From Paenibacillus sp. FSL R10-2782 (GTDB taxonomy: Bacteria > Bacillota > Bacilli > Paenibacillales > Paenibacillaceae), in NCBI RefSeq assembly GCF_038592985.1, contig NZ_CP151951.1, forward strand, positions 5,372,501 to 5,436,500: a stretch of 64,000 nucleotides of DNA, given 5' to 3'. The notes under the pieces were generated by a model. It saw only the letters and a program-made list of their open reading frames with translations, searched no databases and was not told the origin of the DNA. This document shows positions 33,996 to 43,559 of this stretch, in pieces. How positions within the stretch are numbered: the stretch's first letter is position 1; every line of letters begins with the position of its first letter. The position numbers and the translations under genes were made by a program.

Positions 33996-34811
33996 ATGAA
34001 GGTAAAGTTTCTTCCTCAAGCAATTCTGGCTACAACGTTATTCATCTCGTGGGGAATCGTTAGTCCAGCAATCTCCCATGCTGAGAAAGAAGAAAAAATC
34101 CCTGACCAAATGTTAGCAGGTACAATCATCCAATTTGATGAGAACAATAACATGGTTGTATTAGAAAAAGGAACTCCTGTGCCTGAACCACAAAAATCTC
34201 TAGCTGCTATTGCCCCACTCACTGCTGAACAACAAATTGAGCTAGATAAAGAAGAAGCACTGATTAAAGAAATCAAAGAAGAAGCTAAATCACTGCCGGT
34301 ATATCATATTGATAACCCTGCGCCTCAGCCTGGTCTAAAAGTAATTTATGATGGTGAAGGTTATATCAAAGATATTATCTTGCCTGATCAAAAGGAAAAT
34401 GCGATTACTACTAATAATGTTTCACTTCAGGCATTACCACGCGGAACACGCAAAGCACCAGGGTCTTATACATACGGGGCACATAATAATGAAATCGTCA
34501 TTACCGGAACATCGAGCGGCAAGGTCCAAGGCACAGGAAGAGGAACAAACTTTACGGACTCTACAGGTGAAAATTCCAATTCACTAAAAAGAGGCGACTG
34601 TGCAACAAAAGGGGCTATCGATAATCCAGAGTTTGGAACAAAAATTTCTGTAAGAAATATTGATAACAATAATGTCCATGATTTCACTAAGGCTGACAAT
34701 GGAAGTCTGCCGGATGCTGTTATTGATATTTGGAAAACTGGTGTGCAGGATTTAGGCTTGACATGGAGCTCGTCTCTCTCATTTTCGGGAAGATATTTTT
34801 ATTCGTTCTAA
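33996..34811 (+). CDS. Secreted protein with possible double-psi beta-barrel C-terminus
   Basis: A 271-residue exported protein: signal peptide to about residue 30 (ISHA cleavage site), an acidic helical region (about 75-105: AEQQIELDKEEALIKEIKEE), then a C-terminal half with GDCATKGAIDNPEFGTKISV, VHDFTKADNGSLPDAVIDIW and LGLTW. The order DCAT...GT.I.V.N...V.D...LPDAVID resembles RlpA/3D-type double-psi beta-barrels, in which the two Asp are active-site residues of cell-wall lytic enzymes. That assignment is an inference from the pattern. ATG follows CAAGGAGG. It is a single gene ended by a hairpin at 34827. Confidence 0.6.
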   Translation: MKVKFLPQAILATTLFISWGIVSPAISHAEKEEKIPDQMLAGTIIQFDENNNMVVLEKGTPVPEPQKSLAAIAPLTAEQQIELDKEEALIKEIKEEAKSLPVYHIDNPAPQPGLKVIYDGEGYIKDIILPDQKENAITTNNVSLQALPRGTRKAPGSYTYGAHNNEIVITGTSSGKVQGTGRGTNFTDSTGENSNSLKRGDCATKGAIDNPEFGTKISVRNIDNNNVHDFTKADNGSLPDAVIDIWKTGVQDLGLTWSSSLSFSGRYFYSF

Positions 34812-34826
34812 TATCTTCATATCGAA

Positions 34827-34858
34827 AGAAGGATAGGGCCTACGTCCTATCCTTTTCC
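34827..34858 (+). terminator. Terminator of the secreted-protein gene
   Basis: AAGGATAGG and CCTATCCTT around an 8-base loop, followed by a short TTTTCCC tail; 15 bases after the stop. Confidence 0.65.
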
Positions 34859-34917
34859 CTATTTAAATTGTCAATATTCAATCATTAAATCCCTCGTCTT
34901 AGAAAGGATGTATCCCT

Positions 34918-35988
34918 TTGAAAACAAGCGACATTCGCTTAATTATAATTTCCTTGCTCGTTCCAGCTCTATTATCTGCCTGCTCTCCACCTTCTACTCC
35001 AGCAGCAGAATCAAATCCATCGAAACAAATCCAATCAGGCGAAAAGTCAGCTCCACTCGAACAAGGCCAATATCTATCCATGACCTATACTGAATATGTG
35101 AATGGGAAAAATACAGATAAAGGTATGGTTATGCGGGTCATGACGTATGATTTGAGCAGCAAAAAAATGACCAAGCTGGCCGATGTTCCTTATACCTCTC
35201 AATATCCACTTTCTGTAGTGTCATTACCTGATCACAAGATTTACTACTCTGCTGATGTTGATAACAAGGGAGATCAATTATTTTCGTTCGATTTGAATTC
35301 AAAAAAAACCGAGCAACTTTCCGATAATTTGTTTGCCATTAATCGTATAGTACCAACGACTCCAGAAGGTCCACTCGTTCTAGCTGCGGTCAAAAAAGGA
35401 GAACGTACACTTAAAACTATTTTCTATAATAAATCGACTCATACAATGCAGTTCTTGCATGATGAAAATCAGGATAAGCACACCTGGTCTCTAGCCTATA
35501 ATTCCGCAAAAAATACTGTTTACAATACACAGTTTTCAGAGAAAGAGCAAGATAAACAGTCGGACATTGCTTCACAGAAAAATACGTTCACAACGCCCAC
35601 AAACTATACTGTTACAGAAATCAACAACGAAACCAAACAAGAGCGGCCTGTCATCACACTGAAAAACGAACAAATCCTGTCAATGTCCAGCAGTAATGAT
35701 CAGTTACTCCTGGTCACTGCCCGTTTCATTAATCACGGCAACCCCGAGTATAGCCTTGTCGATATTGCAACTGGTAAACGCACCAAGTTAGAGCTACCCA
35801 TTTCATCCCGCAGCTTTATCTATATGTCCCCGGACGGCAAGGGCATCTACTATTTAGGCAGTGCCTCCCAGAAAAATCAGGAGGAAGGGAGCGGCGTATA
35901 TTATTATGATTTCACATCAAAAATCCAAACTCCAATCTTCATACAGGAAGAGGGTTTTATCAATAACTTCATGCTGCTGAACAAATAA
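34918..35988 (+). CDS. Lipoprotein with TolB-like beta-propeller repeats
   Basis: A 356-residue lipoprotein: signal peptide with lipobox LLSAC (Cys about 22), a Ser/Pro linker, then repeated strand patterns such as KIYYSADVDNKGDQLFSFDL, EYSLVDIATGKRTKL and GKGIYYLGSASQ that match WD40/TolB-like propeller blades. Such proteins sit on the outer membrane face and bind partners; no enzyme motif is seen. Start is TTG with AAAGGATG about eight bases upstream. No operon partner is close. Confidence 0.65.
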   Translation: MKTSDIRLIIISLLVPALLSACSPPSTPAAESNPSKQIQSGEKSAPLEQGQYLSMTYTEYVNGKNTDKGMVMRVMTYDLSSKKMTKLADVPYTSQYPLSVVSLPDHKIYYSADVDNKGDQLFSFDLNSKKTEQLSDNLFAINRIVPTTPEGPLVLAAVKKGERTLKTIFYNKSTHTMQFLHDENQDKHTWSLAYNSAKNTVYNTQFSEKEQDKQSDIASQKNTFTTPTNYTVTEINNETKQERPVITLKNEQILSMSSSNDQLLLVTARFINHGNPEYSLVDIATGKRTKLELPISSRSFIYMSPDGKGIYYLGSASQKNQEEGSGVYYYDFTSKIQTPIFIQEEGFINNFMLLNK

Positions 35989-36010
35989 ATCATTCTGAAT
36001 AACCCCATGC

Positions 36011-36051
36011 CAAAAAGCCGGAAAAAGAGACTTACGTCCTCTCTCCGGCTG
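36011..36051 (-). terminator. Terminator of the xpt-pbuX operon
   Basis: AGCCGGA and TCCGGCT close a hairpin that continues with GAGAG/CTCTC pairs; on the minus strand it ends in five T, 21 bases after the pbuX stop. The lipoprotein gene on the other strand ends 23 bases away and may use the same hairpin. Confidence 0.75.
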
Positions 36052-36071
36052 TCTTTACCTAACCCTAATCA

Positions 36072-37379
36072 TTAAACCTTTTGCGGAACCTCCGCCACCG
36101 TCACACCTTTGACTGACTCGCCCTGTTTTTTCGTTAAAACGATATTCAATACAATCGCTGTAATCGAGCCGGATACGATGCCGTTTTGCAGCAGCATTTT
36201 GGCAAAGCTCGGCAGTTGGTCGAACATTTGGGGCAGCACAGCAGAGCCGAGGCCCACCGCAATACTACATGCCGCGATCAGCAGATTACTTTCCTTTCGC
36301 AAGTCCACTTCTGACAAAATAGACATGCCCGATGCAGCAACCGAACCGAACATAACGATCATCGCCCCGCCCAGCACAGCATTGGGAATCACTGTCGTTA
36401 AGGCAGCCAGTTTGGGCAACAGACCAAGAACAACCATAATACCACCCGCAGCAAAAATAACGTTCCGCGACTTGACGCGTGTCAGTGAGATCAGACCTAC
36501 ATTTTGCGAGAATGCCGTGTAAGGGAACGCATTAAAAATACCCCCGAGCATAATCGCAAGTCCTTCAGAGCGCAGCCCATTGACGATTTGCTTCTGCTCC
36601 ACCTTTTGATCAATCGCCTTGCCTACCGCCAGGTAAACGCCCGTGGACTCGACCATACTGACAATGTTAACGATAATCATCGTACATACTGCCATAATGC
36701 TAAACTCAGGCTTGCCAAAATAAAACGGCTGCGCAACACTCACCCAAGACGCTTGCGCCACTGGAGCAAAATGCACCATCCCCATTGCATAAGCAACCAC
36801 CGTGCCTGCAAACAAACCGATGAGCACAGAAATTGAGCGCAAAAAGCCTTTGGCCAACCGATTCACGAGCAGAATAACCAGCAAAGTAACTAACGCCAGC
36901 AGCAAATTACGCGGCTGTCCAAAATCCGCGCTGCCCTGACCCCCTGCTACGTTATTCATCGCCACCGGAATGAGGGACAAGCCGATAATCGTAACCACCG
37001 AGCCCGTAACCACCGTCGGGAAAAAGCGTAGCAGCTTGCCATACAGCGGTGCCGCGAGCACCACGAATATACCGGATAAAATAATGGCTCCGTACGCGGT
37101 CGCCAAATTCGAGGTCGAGGCAATCGCGATAATTGGCCCCACCGCCGTAAACGTACAGCCCAGAATGACAGGCAATCTACTGCCGAAAAACCGCGTGCCC
37201 ATAATCTGTAATAACGTAGCAATCCCGCAAGTGAACAAATCGGCAGCCACCAGATAGGCCATCTGGGCTGGTGTCAGATGCAATGCTCCCCCTACAATGA
37301 GAGGTACGGCAATCGCTCCAGCGTACATCGCCATCACATGCTGGAAGCCCAGTGCGAATAACTTTTGTTTGCTTAACAT
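36072..37379 (-). CDS. pbuX: Xanthine permease
   Basis: A 435-residue NCS2 (uracil-xanthine) family transporter with about 14 TM segments. Typical motifs are visible: QHVMAMYAGAIAVPLIVGGA at residues 13-32, GSRLPVILGCTFTAVGPIIA in the TM3 region, and AFPYTAFSQNVGLISLTRVK in TM10, which contains the substrate-binding loop. It imports xanthine with protons or sodium. Start overlaps the xpt stop by seven bases. The order xpt-pbuX behind a guanine riboswitch is the same as in Bacillus subtilis. Confidence 0.92.
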   Translation of the reverse strand: MLSKQKLFALGFQHVMAMYAGAIAVPLIVGGALHLTPAQMAYLVAADLFTCGIATLLQIMGTRFFGSRLPVILGCTFTAVGPIIAIASTSNLATAYGAIILSGIFVVLAAPLYGKLLRFFPTVVTGSVVTIIGLSLIPVAMNNVAGGQGSADFGQPRNLLLALVTLLVILLVNRLAKGFLRSISVLIGLFAGTVVAYAMGMVHFAPVAQASWVSVAQPFYFGKPEFSIMAVCTMIIVNIVSMVESTGVYLAVGKAIDQKVEQKQIVNGLRSEGLAIMLGGIFNAFPYTAFSQNVGLISLTRVKSRNVIFAAGGIMVVLGLLPKLAALTTVIPNAVLGGAMIVMFGSVAASGMSILSEVDLRKESNLLIAACSIAVGLGSAVLPQMFDQLPSFAKMLLQNGIVSGSITAIVLNIVLTKKQGESVKGVTVAEVPQKV

Positions 37380-37990
37380 CCCACATTCTCCTTAACAGAA
37401 GAAATCACCGCACCCGCTTCTTCTATAAAATGAACCTCGCCCGGTGCCATGGAAGCGATACGTGCAAGAGAGCGTACGACAATGCCTCTTTGTTCCAGCA
37501 GTCCACGGCCTTCCTGAAAGCTCTTTTCGATCACGCAGCCGACCCCAGCCAGTTCCGCTCCTGCTTCCTTCACAATATCCGTAAGTCCGACCAATGCTGC
37601 GCCAGTCGCCAGAAAATCATCCACGATCAGCACATGGTCGCTGGCATCGAGATATTTTTGGGAAATACTCACCTGATAGGTTTCCTGCCGTGTAAACGAG
37701 TGGACCTCAGCGAAGTATACCTGCTCGTTCAGCGTGATGGCCTTCTTTTTCTTCGCATAGATAAACGGAACACCCAATGCAATGGCTGTAGCCATGGCAA
37801 ACTGAATACCGCTTGCTTCAATCGTAAGCACCTTTGTAATGGGAGCAGCGCCGAAAAGACGTGCGAACTCCTTACCAATCTCCAGCGCCAATGCTGTATC
37901 TACCTGATGGTTCAAAAATGAATCTACCTTTAATACCGTGTCGGATAAAATCTGTCCCTCTTGACGAATACGTTCCTCCAAAACTTTCAT
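37373..37990 (-). CDS. xpt: Xanthine phosphoribosyltransferase
   Basis: A 205-residue type I phosphoribosyltransferase. The PRPP loop is VLIVDDFLATGAALVGL (about residues 127-143), with the two acidic residues that bind ribose, and an N-terminal ILSDTVLKVDSFLNHQVD that is characteristic of Xpt. It converts xanthine and PRPP to XMP in purine salvage. AAGGAG lies 13 bases before the ATG. First gene of the operon with pbuX; controlled by the guanine riboswitch about 165 bases upstream. Confidence 0.93.
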   Translation of the reverse strand: MKVLEERIRQEGQILSDTVLKVDSFLNHQVDTALALEIGKEFARLFGAAPITKVLTIEASGIQFAMATAIALGVPFIYAKKKKAITLNEQVYFAEVHSFTRQETYQVSISQKYLDASDHVLIVDDFLATGAALVGLTDIVKEAGAELAGVGCVIEKSFQEGRGLLEQRGIVVRSLARIASMAPGEVHFIEEAGAVISSVKENVGC

Positions 37991-38038
37991 GATGCGGGTA
38001 TCGCTCCTTCTTTACTATAAAATAAACCTGCCAAAACC

Positions 38039-38085
38039 AAAAAAGGACAGGCTCTCTTGAGTTGTTTCTCAAGTGAAGCCTGTCC
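38039..38085 (-). terminator. Riboswitch-linked terminator before xpt
   Basis: GGACAGGCTTCACTTGAG and CTCAAGAGAGCCTGTCC form a long stem, followed on the minus strand by six T. Formed when guanine is bound, it stops transcription before xpt. Confidence 0.9.
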
Positions 38086-38154
38086 CTGGGGTTGTAGTCC
38101 CTGACGGATGAGCGCACAAATAAATGCCGCATTCATCCGAAGCCGATGCGCTAT

Positions 38155-38228
38155 CACTCATAGTCGGACGATTACTGTGGTCGTCCGGTAGAAACTTTTG
38201 GGCCATATCCCCAATATTATACGAGTCA
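38155..38228 (-). ncRNA. Guanine-sensing purine riboswitch
   Basis: The minus strand shows the purine aptamer core: TATAATA, GATATGGCCC, AAGTTTCTACCGG, then GTCCGACTATGAGT. Loop sequences GATATGG and CCGTAAT-like match the family. The pairing base in CGACTATG is C, as in guanine/xanthine rather than adenine riboswitches. It precedes xpt-pbuX. Confidence 0.92.
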
Positions 38229-38247
38229 TATGAAATTGATACCTTGT

Positions 38248-38276
38248 ATACTACACCCTCTGGCGGGCGGTTTCAA
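38248..38276 (-). promoter_or_regulatory. Promoter of the xpt-pbuX operon
   Basis: Minus strand TTGAAA (38271-38276) and TAGTAT (38248-38253) with a 17-base spacer, about 20 bases before the aptamer. Confidence 0.7.
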
Positions 38277-38460
38277 GACTATTTTTCATACAGACAGCGG
38301 CACTTGAAGAACATTCCACAATTCGAACATTACAAAACATCGTCCCCCTCCGATTAAGGTACATATATTGTAGAAAACGGATATTAATTCACATAAAAAA
38401 ACACAAACAATATTATATTTTATTTATAATTTGAAAAACAAAAATAAAACCATATATTTA

Positions 38461-38502
38461 ACTTCCGTTTATGTTGACTACACAGAAAAACGGAAGTAGT
38501 AT
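38461..38502 (+). promoter_or_regulatory. Promoter of rhaBAD with 10-bp inverted-repeat operator
   Basis: ACTTCCGTTT (38461-38470) and AAACGGAAGT (38488-38497) are perfect inverted repeats with a 17-base spacer. Between and across them lie TTGACT (38474-38479) and TAGTAT (38497-38502), spaced by 17 bases. The promoter is therefore inside the operator, which suits a repressor or an AraC-type regulator that loops. Confidence 0.75.
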
Positions 38503-38572
38503 TGAATTATATAAGATGTAAAGAGGCAGGAGCTTCGACTGCCATGACTTCACCCGCGTAAGGAGATTTTAT

Positions 38573-40054
38573 ATGGATAACTATCTTGCTGTTGATATTG
38601 GGGCTTCAAGCGGAAGACTCGTAAGTGCAACCCTGCAAGGTGGCCAGCTTCACTTGGAAGAGCTTCACAGGTTTGGCAACTCCTTTACGGAAAGGGACGG
38701 ACATGATTACTGGAATGTCGATGATCTGTTTGACGAGATCATAAAAGGACTGCAAAAAGCCAAACAGAAGGGGATTCATTCCTGTACGCTCGGCATAGAT
38801 ACATGGGCTGTAGATTACGTCCTGCTGGATCAGGAAGGTCGTCGCATTCATGATATCTACGCCTATCGCGATGCACGAACTTTTCATGCACCCGAAAGGC
38901 TGCACCAGCTCATAAGCAGAGAAGATGTATATGAGAAGACAGGCATTCAGGAACTGAACTTTAACACGCTGTATCAACTGTTCGTCCATGATCAGGGACA
39001 GCTTGCCCAAGCCAATAAAATATTGATGGTTCCCGATTATCTGTACTACCGCCTTACAGGCATCATGATGAACGAAACGACAAATGCATCTACCATGCAG
39101 CTTTTAAATGTGAAAACCCGGGAGCTGGATGAAGAACTATTGGCCCTGCTCCAGCTTCGCCGTAATCAATTTGCAGCGCTTACCGAGCCTGGTCAGACTC
39201 TGGGGGCAATCTTACCAGAGCTTGTTCAGCAGTACGATCTTCCAGACTGCCAGCTCATCGTCGTGCCTACACACGATACAGCCTCAGCTGTGGCGGGTGT
39301 TCCGTCGAAGCGGGAAGAATCGTGGGCCTATATTAGCAGCGGAACGTGGTCACTTCTGGGAATGGAGCGGCAACAAGCCTTGAATACCAAGGCAGCCATG
39401 CAGGCGAACTACACCAATGAGTGGGGAGCTTACGATACGTACCGTTTTCTGAAAAACATTATGGGCCTATGGATGATTCAGGAGGTAAGAAGAGAGGGTG
39501 GTTCCGCTCTTAGCTTTGCCCAATTGGCCCAATTGGCTTCGGCAGAAACGCCGTTTGCCAGTCTCGTTCTCTGCAACCTGCCCGCATTTTTAAACCCGGA
39601 TAGCATGACTCTTGAAATTCAACGATTCTGCGAGGAAACGGGGCAACCCATTCCCCGGACACCAGGTTCGCTCGCCCGCTGTATTTTCGACAGCCTGGCC
39701 TTGAGCTACCGGGATGCCTTACATGAGCTACAGCGTTTAACAAACGAAACGGTTACCCGACTGCACATTGTCGGCGGAGGCGCTAATAACGAATTGCTGT
39801 GTCAGCTAACAGCCGATCTTTTGGGGATTGAGGTTCACGCAGGCCCTTCGGAGTCTACGGCCATCGGTAATATTGTCGTGCAGCTCATCAGCATTGGCGC
39901 TCTTGACGATCTCCAAGCTGCTGGCAGCGTCATTGCCCAATCCTTCCCGACCCAGTTATATCAGCCGAGGACAGTGGATGGACTGGGAGAAGTTCTGGAT
40001 CGCTGGGAAAATCTCAGGAAGCAAACAGCGTCCTCTATTCAGATATCTCGATAA
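38573..40054 (+). CDS. rhaB: Rhamnulokinase
   Basis: A 493-residue FGGY-family sugar kinase that phosphorylates L-rhamnulose at C1. N-terminal LAVDIGASSGRLV (phosphate-1 loop), then CTLGIDTWAVDYVLLD and IYAYRDART; the C-terminal lobe has WAYISSGTWSLLGME and the ATP motif RLHIVGGGANNELLCQLTAD. Length fits RhaB. Start ATG has AAGGAG at good spacing. First gene of the rhaB-rhaA-rhaD operon; rhamnose is a common plant and cell-wall sugar, so this is expected in a soil or plant-associated bacterium. Confidence 0.93.
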   Translation: MDNYLAVDIGASSGRLVSATLQGGQLHLEELHRFGNSFTERDGHDYWNVDDLFDEIIKGLQKAKQKGIHSCTLGIDTWAVDYVLLDQEGRRIHDIYAYRDARTFHAPERLHQLISREDVYEKTGIQELNFNTLYQLFVHDQGQLAQANKILMVPDYLYYRLTGIMMNETTNASTMQLLNVKTRELDEELLALLQLRRNQFAALTEPGQTLGAILPELVQQYDLPDCQLIVVPTHDTASAVAGVPSKREESWAYISSGTWSLLGMERQQALNTKAAMQANYTNEWGAYDTYRFLKNIMGLWMIQEVRREGGSALSFAQLAQLASAETPFASLVLCNLPAFLNPDSMTLEIQRFCEETGQPIPRTPGSLARCIFDSLALSYRDALHELQRLTNETVTRLHIVGGGANNELLCQLTADLLGIEVHAGPSESTAIGNIVVQLISIGALDDLQAAGSVIAQSFPTQLYQPRTVDGLGEVLDRWENLRKQTASSIQISR

Positions 40055-40066
40055 AGGAGTAAACCC

Positions 40067-41323
40067 ATGAATCAAGCCATTGAAGCCAGTTATAACGAAG
40101 CGAAAAAGCTGTATGCCCGCCACGGTATTCAGGTGGATGACGTTTTACAGAAACTTTCAGAGATCAAAATATCATTACACTGCTGGCAGGGAGATGATGT
40201 TCAGGGCTTCCTGTTCAAAGACAAACAGCTTAGCGGGGGCATTGCTGTAACGGGCAACTACCCGGGTAGAGCAGGTACACCGGATGAATTGCGTCAGGAT
40301 TTAGAGAAAGCCCTGTCGCTCATTCCGGGTCAACACAAGGTCAATCTGCACGCCATCTATGCGGATACTACAGAACAAGTGGATCTGGATCAATTGGAGC
40401 CGCGCCATTTTCAGAACTGGGTAGACTGGGCCAAACAGCAGGGATTGGGGCTTGATTTTAACCCCACACTGTTCTCCCACCCCAAAGCGGAAGACGGCTT
40501 CACACTGAGCCACAAGGACCCGGAAATTCGTAACTTCTGGATCACTCACTGTAAAAAATCACGCAGGATTGCAGAGTATTTTGGAAAAGAGCTTGGTCAG
40601 CCATGTGTTACCAACCACTGGATGCCGGATGGTTACAAGGATACCCCCGTTGACCGCTTGGCTCCAAGAGAACGCCTTAGAGATTCTCTGGACGAGATTT
40701 TCAGTGAAAAAATCAGTGAAGAATACAACATAGACGCAGTTGAAAGCAAGCTGTTCGGCATCGGTTCGGAAAGCTATGTCGTCGGCTCGCATGAATTCTA
40801 TATGGGTTATGCGCTGACGCGGGGTAAATCCATTTGTCTCGATTCCGGTCACTTCCATCCGACTGAAGTCATTTCAAATAAACTGTCTTCCGTGCTGATG
40901 TTCACCAATCAATTATTGCTCCACGTCAGCAGACCCGTCCGCTGGGACAGCGATCATGTGGTGACCATGGACGACGAATTACTCGACATTGCTCGTGAAC
41001 TGGTTCGCGGAGAATTGCTTTCCCGAACCCATATCGGCCTTGATTTCTTTGACGGTAGCATCAATCATGTAGCTGCATGGGTCATCGGAACACGCAACAC
41101 GATCAAAGCACTGCTTCGCGCTATGCTGGAACCGATTGAAGCATTGAAGCAGGCTGAAGAGGAACGGGACTTTACCACTCGTCTTGCCCTGGTCGAAGAA
41201 TTTAAATCGTATCCGTTCGGGGCCATCTGGGATTACTATTGCGCTCAAAACGGTGTCCCCGTTCGTGAAGAATGGTTGGCCGAAGCGAAAAACTATGAAC
41301 AACAGGTACTGCTGAAACGGTAA
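40067..41323 (+). CDS. rhaA: L-rhamnose isomerase
   Basis: A 418-residue Mn-dependent isomerase converting L-rhamnose to L-rhamnulose. Recognisable regions: [13 protein letters not shown] near residue 34, [20 protein letters not shown] near residue 130, [19 protein letters not shown] near residue 260 (metal and substrate ligands), and [20 protein letters not shown] near residue 324. Length equals the family norm. Begins 12 bases after rhaB with AAAGGAG; cotranscribed with rhaB and rhaD. Confidence 0.95.
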   Translation: MNQAIEASYNEAKKLYARHGIQVDDVLQKLSEIKISLHCWQGDDVQGFLFKDKQLSGGIAVTGNYPGRAGTPDELRQDLEKALSLIPGQHKVNLHAIYADTTEQVDLDQLEPRHFQNWVDWAKQQGLGLDFNPTLFSHPKAEDGFTLSHKDPEIRNFWITHCKKSRRIAEYFGKELGQPCVTNHWMPDGYKDTPVDRLAPRERLRDSLDEIFSEKISEEYNIDAVESKLFGIGSESYVVGSHEFYMGYALTRGKSICLDSGHFHPTEVISNKLSSVLMFTNQLLLHVSRPVRWDSDHVVTMDDELLDIARELVRGELLSRTHIGLDFFDGSINHVAAWVIGTRNTIKALLRAMLEPIEALKQAEEERDFTTRLALVEEFKSYPFGAIWDYYCAQNGVPVREEWLAEAKNYEQQVLLKR

Positions 41324-41376
41324 CTACCGCATGTATAAGCTTGAATGTTTAAATCATCCAAAGGGAGAGATCACCC

Positions 41377-42222
41377 ATGACTACAGTGTTGGAGAATCAT
41401 AAAGAACGGAAATCGGAACTGGATATCCCATTCGTCCGCGAGATGGCGGAAATTACGCAAAACATGTGGAAATTCGGCTGGGATGAGCGTAACGGAGGGA
41501 ATGTCAGTTATATTCTGGATGAAGCAGAGGTAGCCAAATATCTTGATATCCATCATGTTATTCGTACAATCAAACCTGCTTTTCCTGTGAATGAGCTGGC
41601 AGGCAAATACTTTATCGTCACTGGATCAGGCAAATATTTCAAGAACGTCCTTGCCGATCCTGAAGCCAATTTAGGCGTCCTTCGTGTCTCGCAGGATGGC
41701 GAGCAATTGGAAGTCTTGTGGGGCCTCAAGCATGACGCAGTACCTACCAGCGAATTGCCATCTCATTTTATGAGCCACATTGAGCGCTTGAAGGTTGATC
41801 CTAACCATCGTGTTGTGATTCATAATCATGCCACCCATGTCATTGCCATGACCTTCATTCATAGTCTGGACGAAAACCAGTTCACCAAAACACTGTGGGA
41901 AATGTGTACCGAATGTATTGTCGTCTTCCCAGACGGTATCGGCGTAATCCCTTGGATGGTACCGGGCTCCAGCGAAATCGGCCGCGAAACGGCCAAAAAA
42001 ATGAAGGATCATCACGCCGTATTATGGCCTCATCACGGTATTTTCGGAACAGGCAGCTCCATTGATGAAGCGTTTGGCCTGATTGAAACGATTGAAAAAG
42101 CAGCGCAAATTTATATGCTCATTGCTAAGCATGATATCCAGCAGCGGATTACGGATCAGGAATTGGCGGATCTGGCTAAAGCCTTTAACGTTATTCCAAA
42201 AGAAGGAATCCTGGGCGTATAA
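41377..42222 (+). CDS. rhaD: Rhamnulose-1-phosphate aldolase
   Basis: A 281-residue class II aldolase splitting L-rhamnulose-1-phosphate into dihydroxyacetone phosphate and L-lactaldehyde. Zinc ligands are seen in [12 protein letters not shown] (two His) and in [11 protein letters not shown] (third His); the catalytic Glu is in the preceding TSELPSHF region or just beyond. Part of the aldolase II/adducin superfamily. Third gene of the operon, 53 bases after rhaA with AAAGGGAG ahead of the ATG, and followed by a strong terminator. Confidence 0.93.
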   Translation: MTTVLENHKERKSELDIPFVREMAEITQNMWKFGWDERNGGNVSYILDEAEVAKYLDIHHVIRTIKPAFPVNELAGKYFIVTGSGKYFKNVLADPEANLGVLRVSQDGEQLEVLWGLKHDAVPTSELPSHFMSHIERLKVDPNHRVVIHNHATHVIAMTFIHSLDENQFTKTLWEMCTECIVVFPDGIGVIPWMVPGSSEIGRETAKKMKDHHAVLWPHHGIFGTGSSIDEAFGLIETIEKAAQIYMLIAKHDIQQRITDQELADLAKAFNVIPKEGILGV

Positions 42223-42251
42223 ACATAGGCTAACCTCATAGCTCACAACTT

Positions 42252-42293
42252 AAAAAGCTCCACGGCTTGTCTCAAACCAGCCATGGAGCTTTT
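42252..42293 (+). terminator. Terminator of the rhaBAD operon
   Basis: AAAAGCTCCACGGC and GCCATGGAGCTTTT form a nearly perfect stem, with T residues at the end; 30 bases after the rhaD stop. Confidence 0.9.
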
Positions 42294-42449
42294 GTCATGC
42301 CAATCTATTCCATAAAGGCTATCACTTAATAGTATCAAGGTTTGATTTTATAACCCTAAATTCCAATGAATTAACTTGTAATTATCCATTCCTTTATATA
42401 CAATAAAATCAAAACCCCCTTATCTCCAACAAGGAGAGGTGACATTATT

Positions 42450-43343
42450 GTGAAAAGAGTAAAAAACGAAGATCACTTCGACATTGTGGAAGATCATTAT
42501 TTCACAGCTACTGAATTGGAAAAATCCAGCGCAATATGGCCAGTCAGGCTCGGTATGGATATTTCCAAGACCAGTTGTCATGTCGGTCCCAAGGTGGTGC
42601 CATATTTCTATTTGATTTTTGTGCTTGATGGTCAGGCTGAGTTTATTTATAAGCAAAAGAAATATCATGTGCAAAAGTCCGACCTGTTCTGCTTCTTCCC
42701 GCATCTTGCACATGAATATTACACGGAACAGGAGAGCCCGTTGCAAAAGGTATGGATTGGTTTTGAGGGACCCCAATCCCTTTCACTGCTGGAGCGAATC
42801 GGGATTAAGCCCTGTACGCCTTTTTTGGCCAACGCAGTAAGTGGGGAAGTCACTAGACTCATCTCGAATTTGTTTTCCATTGTAAATGACAACAGCAGAC
42901 GTGACAGCGATCTCTCGCGTCTGATTACACTGCACCAGATTTTCGAGGAGCTGTCCCGCAACACATCGGATACAATGCGCAACTATGTATGCTCTGACTA
43001 TTGGCTACAACAGGGGAAAGATTACATTGATATGCACTATTGTGACCGCATTACGATTGAACAGATTGCCGAGCATGTAGGCGTGGATCGCGCGCATTTT
43101 TCACGCAAATTCCATTCCACCTTCCTGATTTCCCCCGCCAAGTATTTGCAAAACCTCAAAATCGATGAGGCCAAAAGATTGCTGGAGCAAACGACTTACA
43201 ATTTGTCGATCATTGCCCAGTCCATCGGCTACACGGATATGTCCACCTTTTCCAAGGCATTTAAGAAAACAGTCGGGATTCCGCCGCGTGAGCATCGGTT
43301 CCGGCATCAAGCCCGGCAAAAAATCCGCACTGCCAACGCTTAA
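42450..43343 (+). CDS. AraC-family regulator with cupin sensor domain, probably for rhamnose
   Basis: A 297-residue protein: N-terminal AraC-binding cupin (about residues 10-165; VPYFYLIFVLDGQAEFIYKQ then KSDLFCFFPHLAHEYY) and a C-terminal pair of helix-turn-helices (about 190-290; ITIEQIAEHVGVDRAHFSRK and LSIIAQSIGYTDMSTFSKAF). Position directly after rhaBAD on the same strand suggests it is the RhaS-like activator for that operon, but no effector can be read from sequence. Start is GTG with GGAGAGGTGA eight bases upstream. It has its own terminator. Confidence 0.85.
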   Translation: MKRVKNEDHFDIVEDHYFTATELEKSSAIWPVRLGMDISKTSCHVGPKVVPYFYLIFVLDGQAEFIYKQKKYHVQKSDLFCFFPHLAHEYYTEQESPLQKVWIGFEGPQSLSLLERIGIKPCTPFLANAVSGEVTRLISNLFSIVNDNSRRDSDLSRLITLHQIFEELSRNTSDTMRNYVCSDYWLQQGKDYIDMHYCDRITIEQIAEHVGVDRAHFSRKFHSTFLISPAKYLQNLKIDEAKRLLEQTTYNLSIIAQSIGYTDMSTFSKAFKKTVGIPPREHRFRHQARQKIRTANA

Positions 43344-43446
43344 TGCACAGTACCGTATGGCGTAGGTTCCATCACTCTTTACCACCCTGTTATTTAGCAC
43401 AAAAAAGATAGCACGAGTACGCTGGCATGGAGTTCAGTAGCGATAC

Positions 43447-43482
43447 AGGAGAACAACCGTATACGGTGGCTCTCCTTTTTTT
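43447..43482 (+). terminator. Terminator of the AraC gene
   Basis: AGGAGAACAACCGT and ACGGTGGCTCTCCT pair with a small internal loop, followed by six T. Confidence 0.8.
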
Positions 43483-43559
43483 ATGACCTGATCCTAATTC
43501 CTACTTGGTTCTCAGACCTTTCAACGTTATAATAGGCATCAAACCAACAGGAAAGGTAC

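Noticed and set aside
33996..34811. Secreted protein as a toxin or bacteriocin
   Set aside because: The C-terminal pattern fits a double-psi barrel better, and no immunity gene is adjacent.
37352..37921. 189-codon plus-strand frame opposite xpt
   Set aside because: Antisense shadow of xpt; rich in Cys, His and Arg with no recognisable motif.
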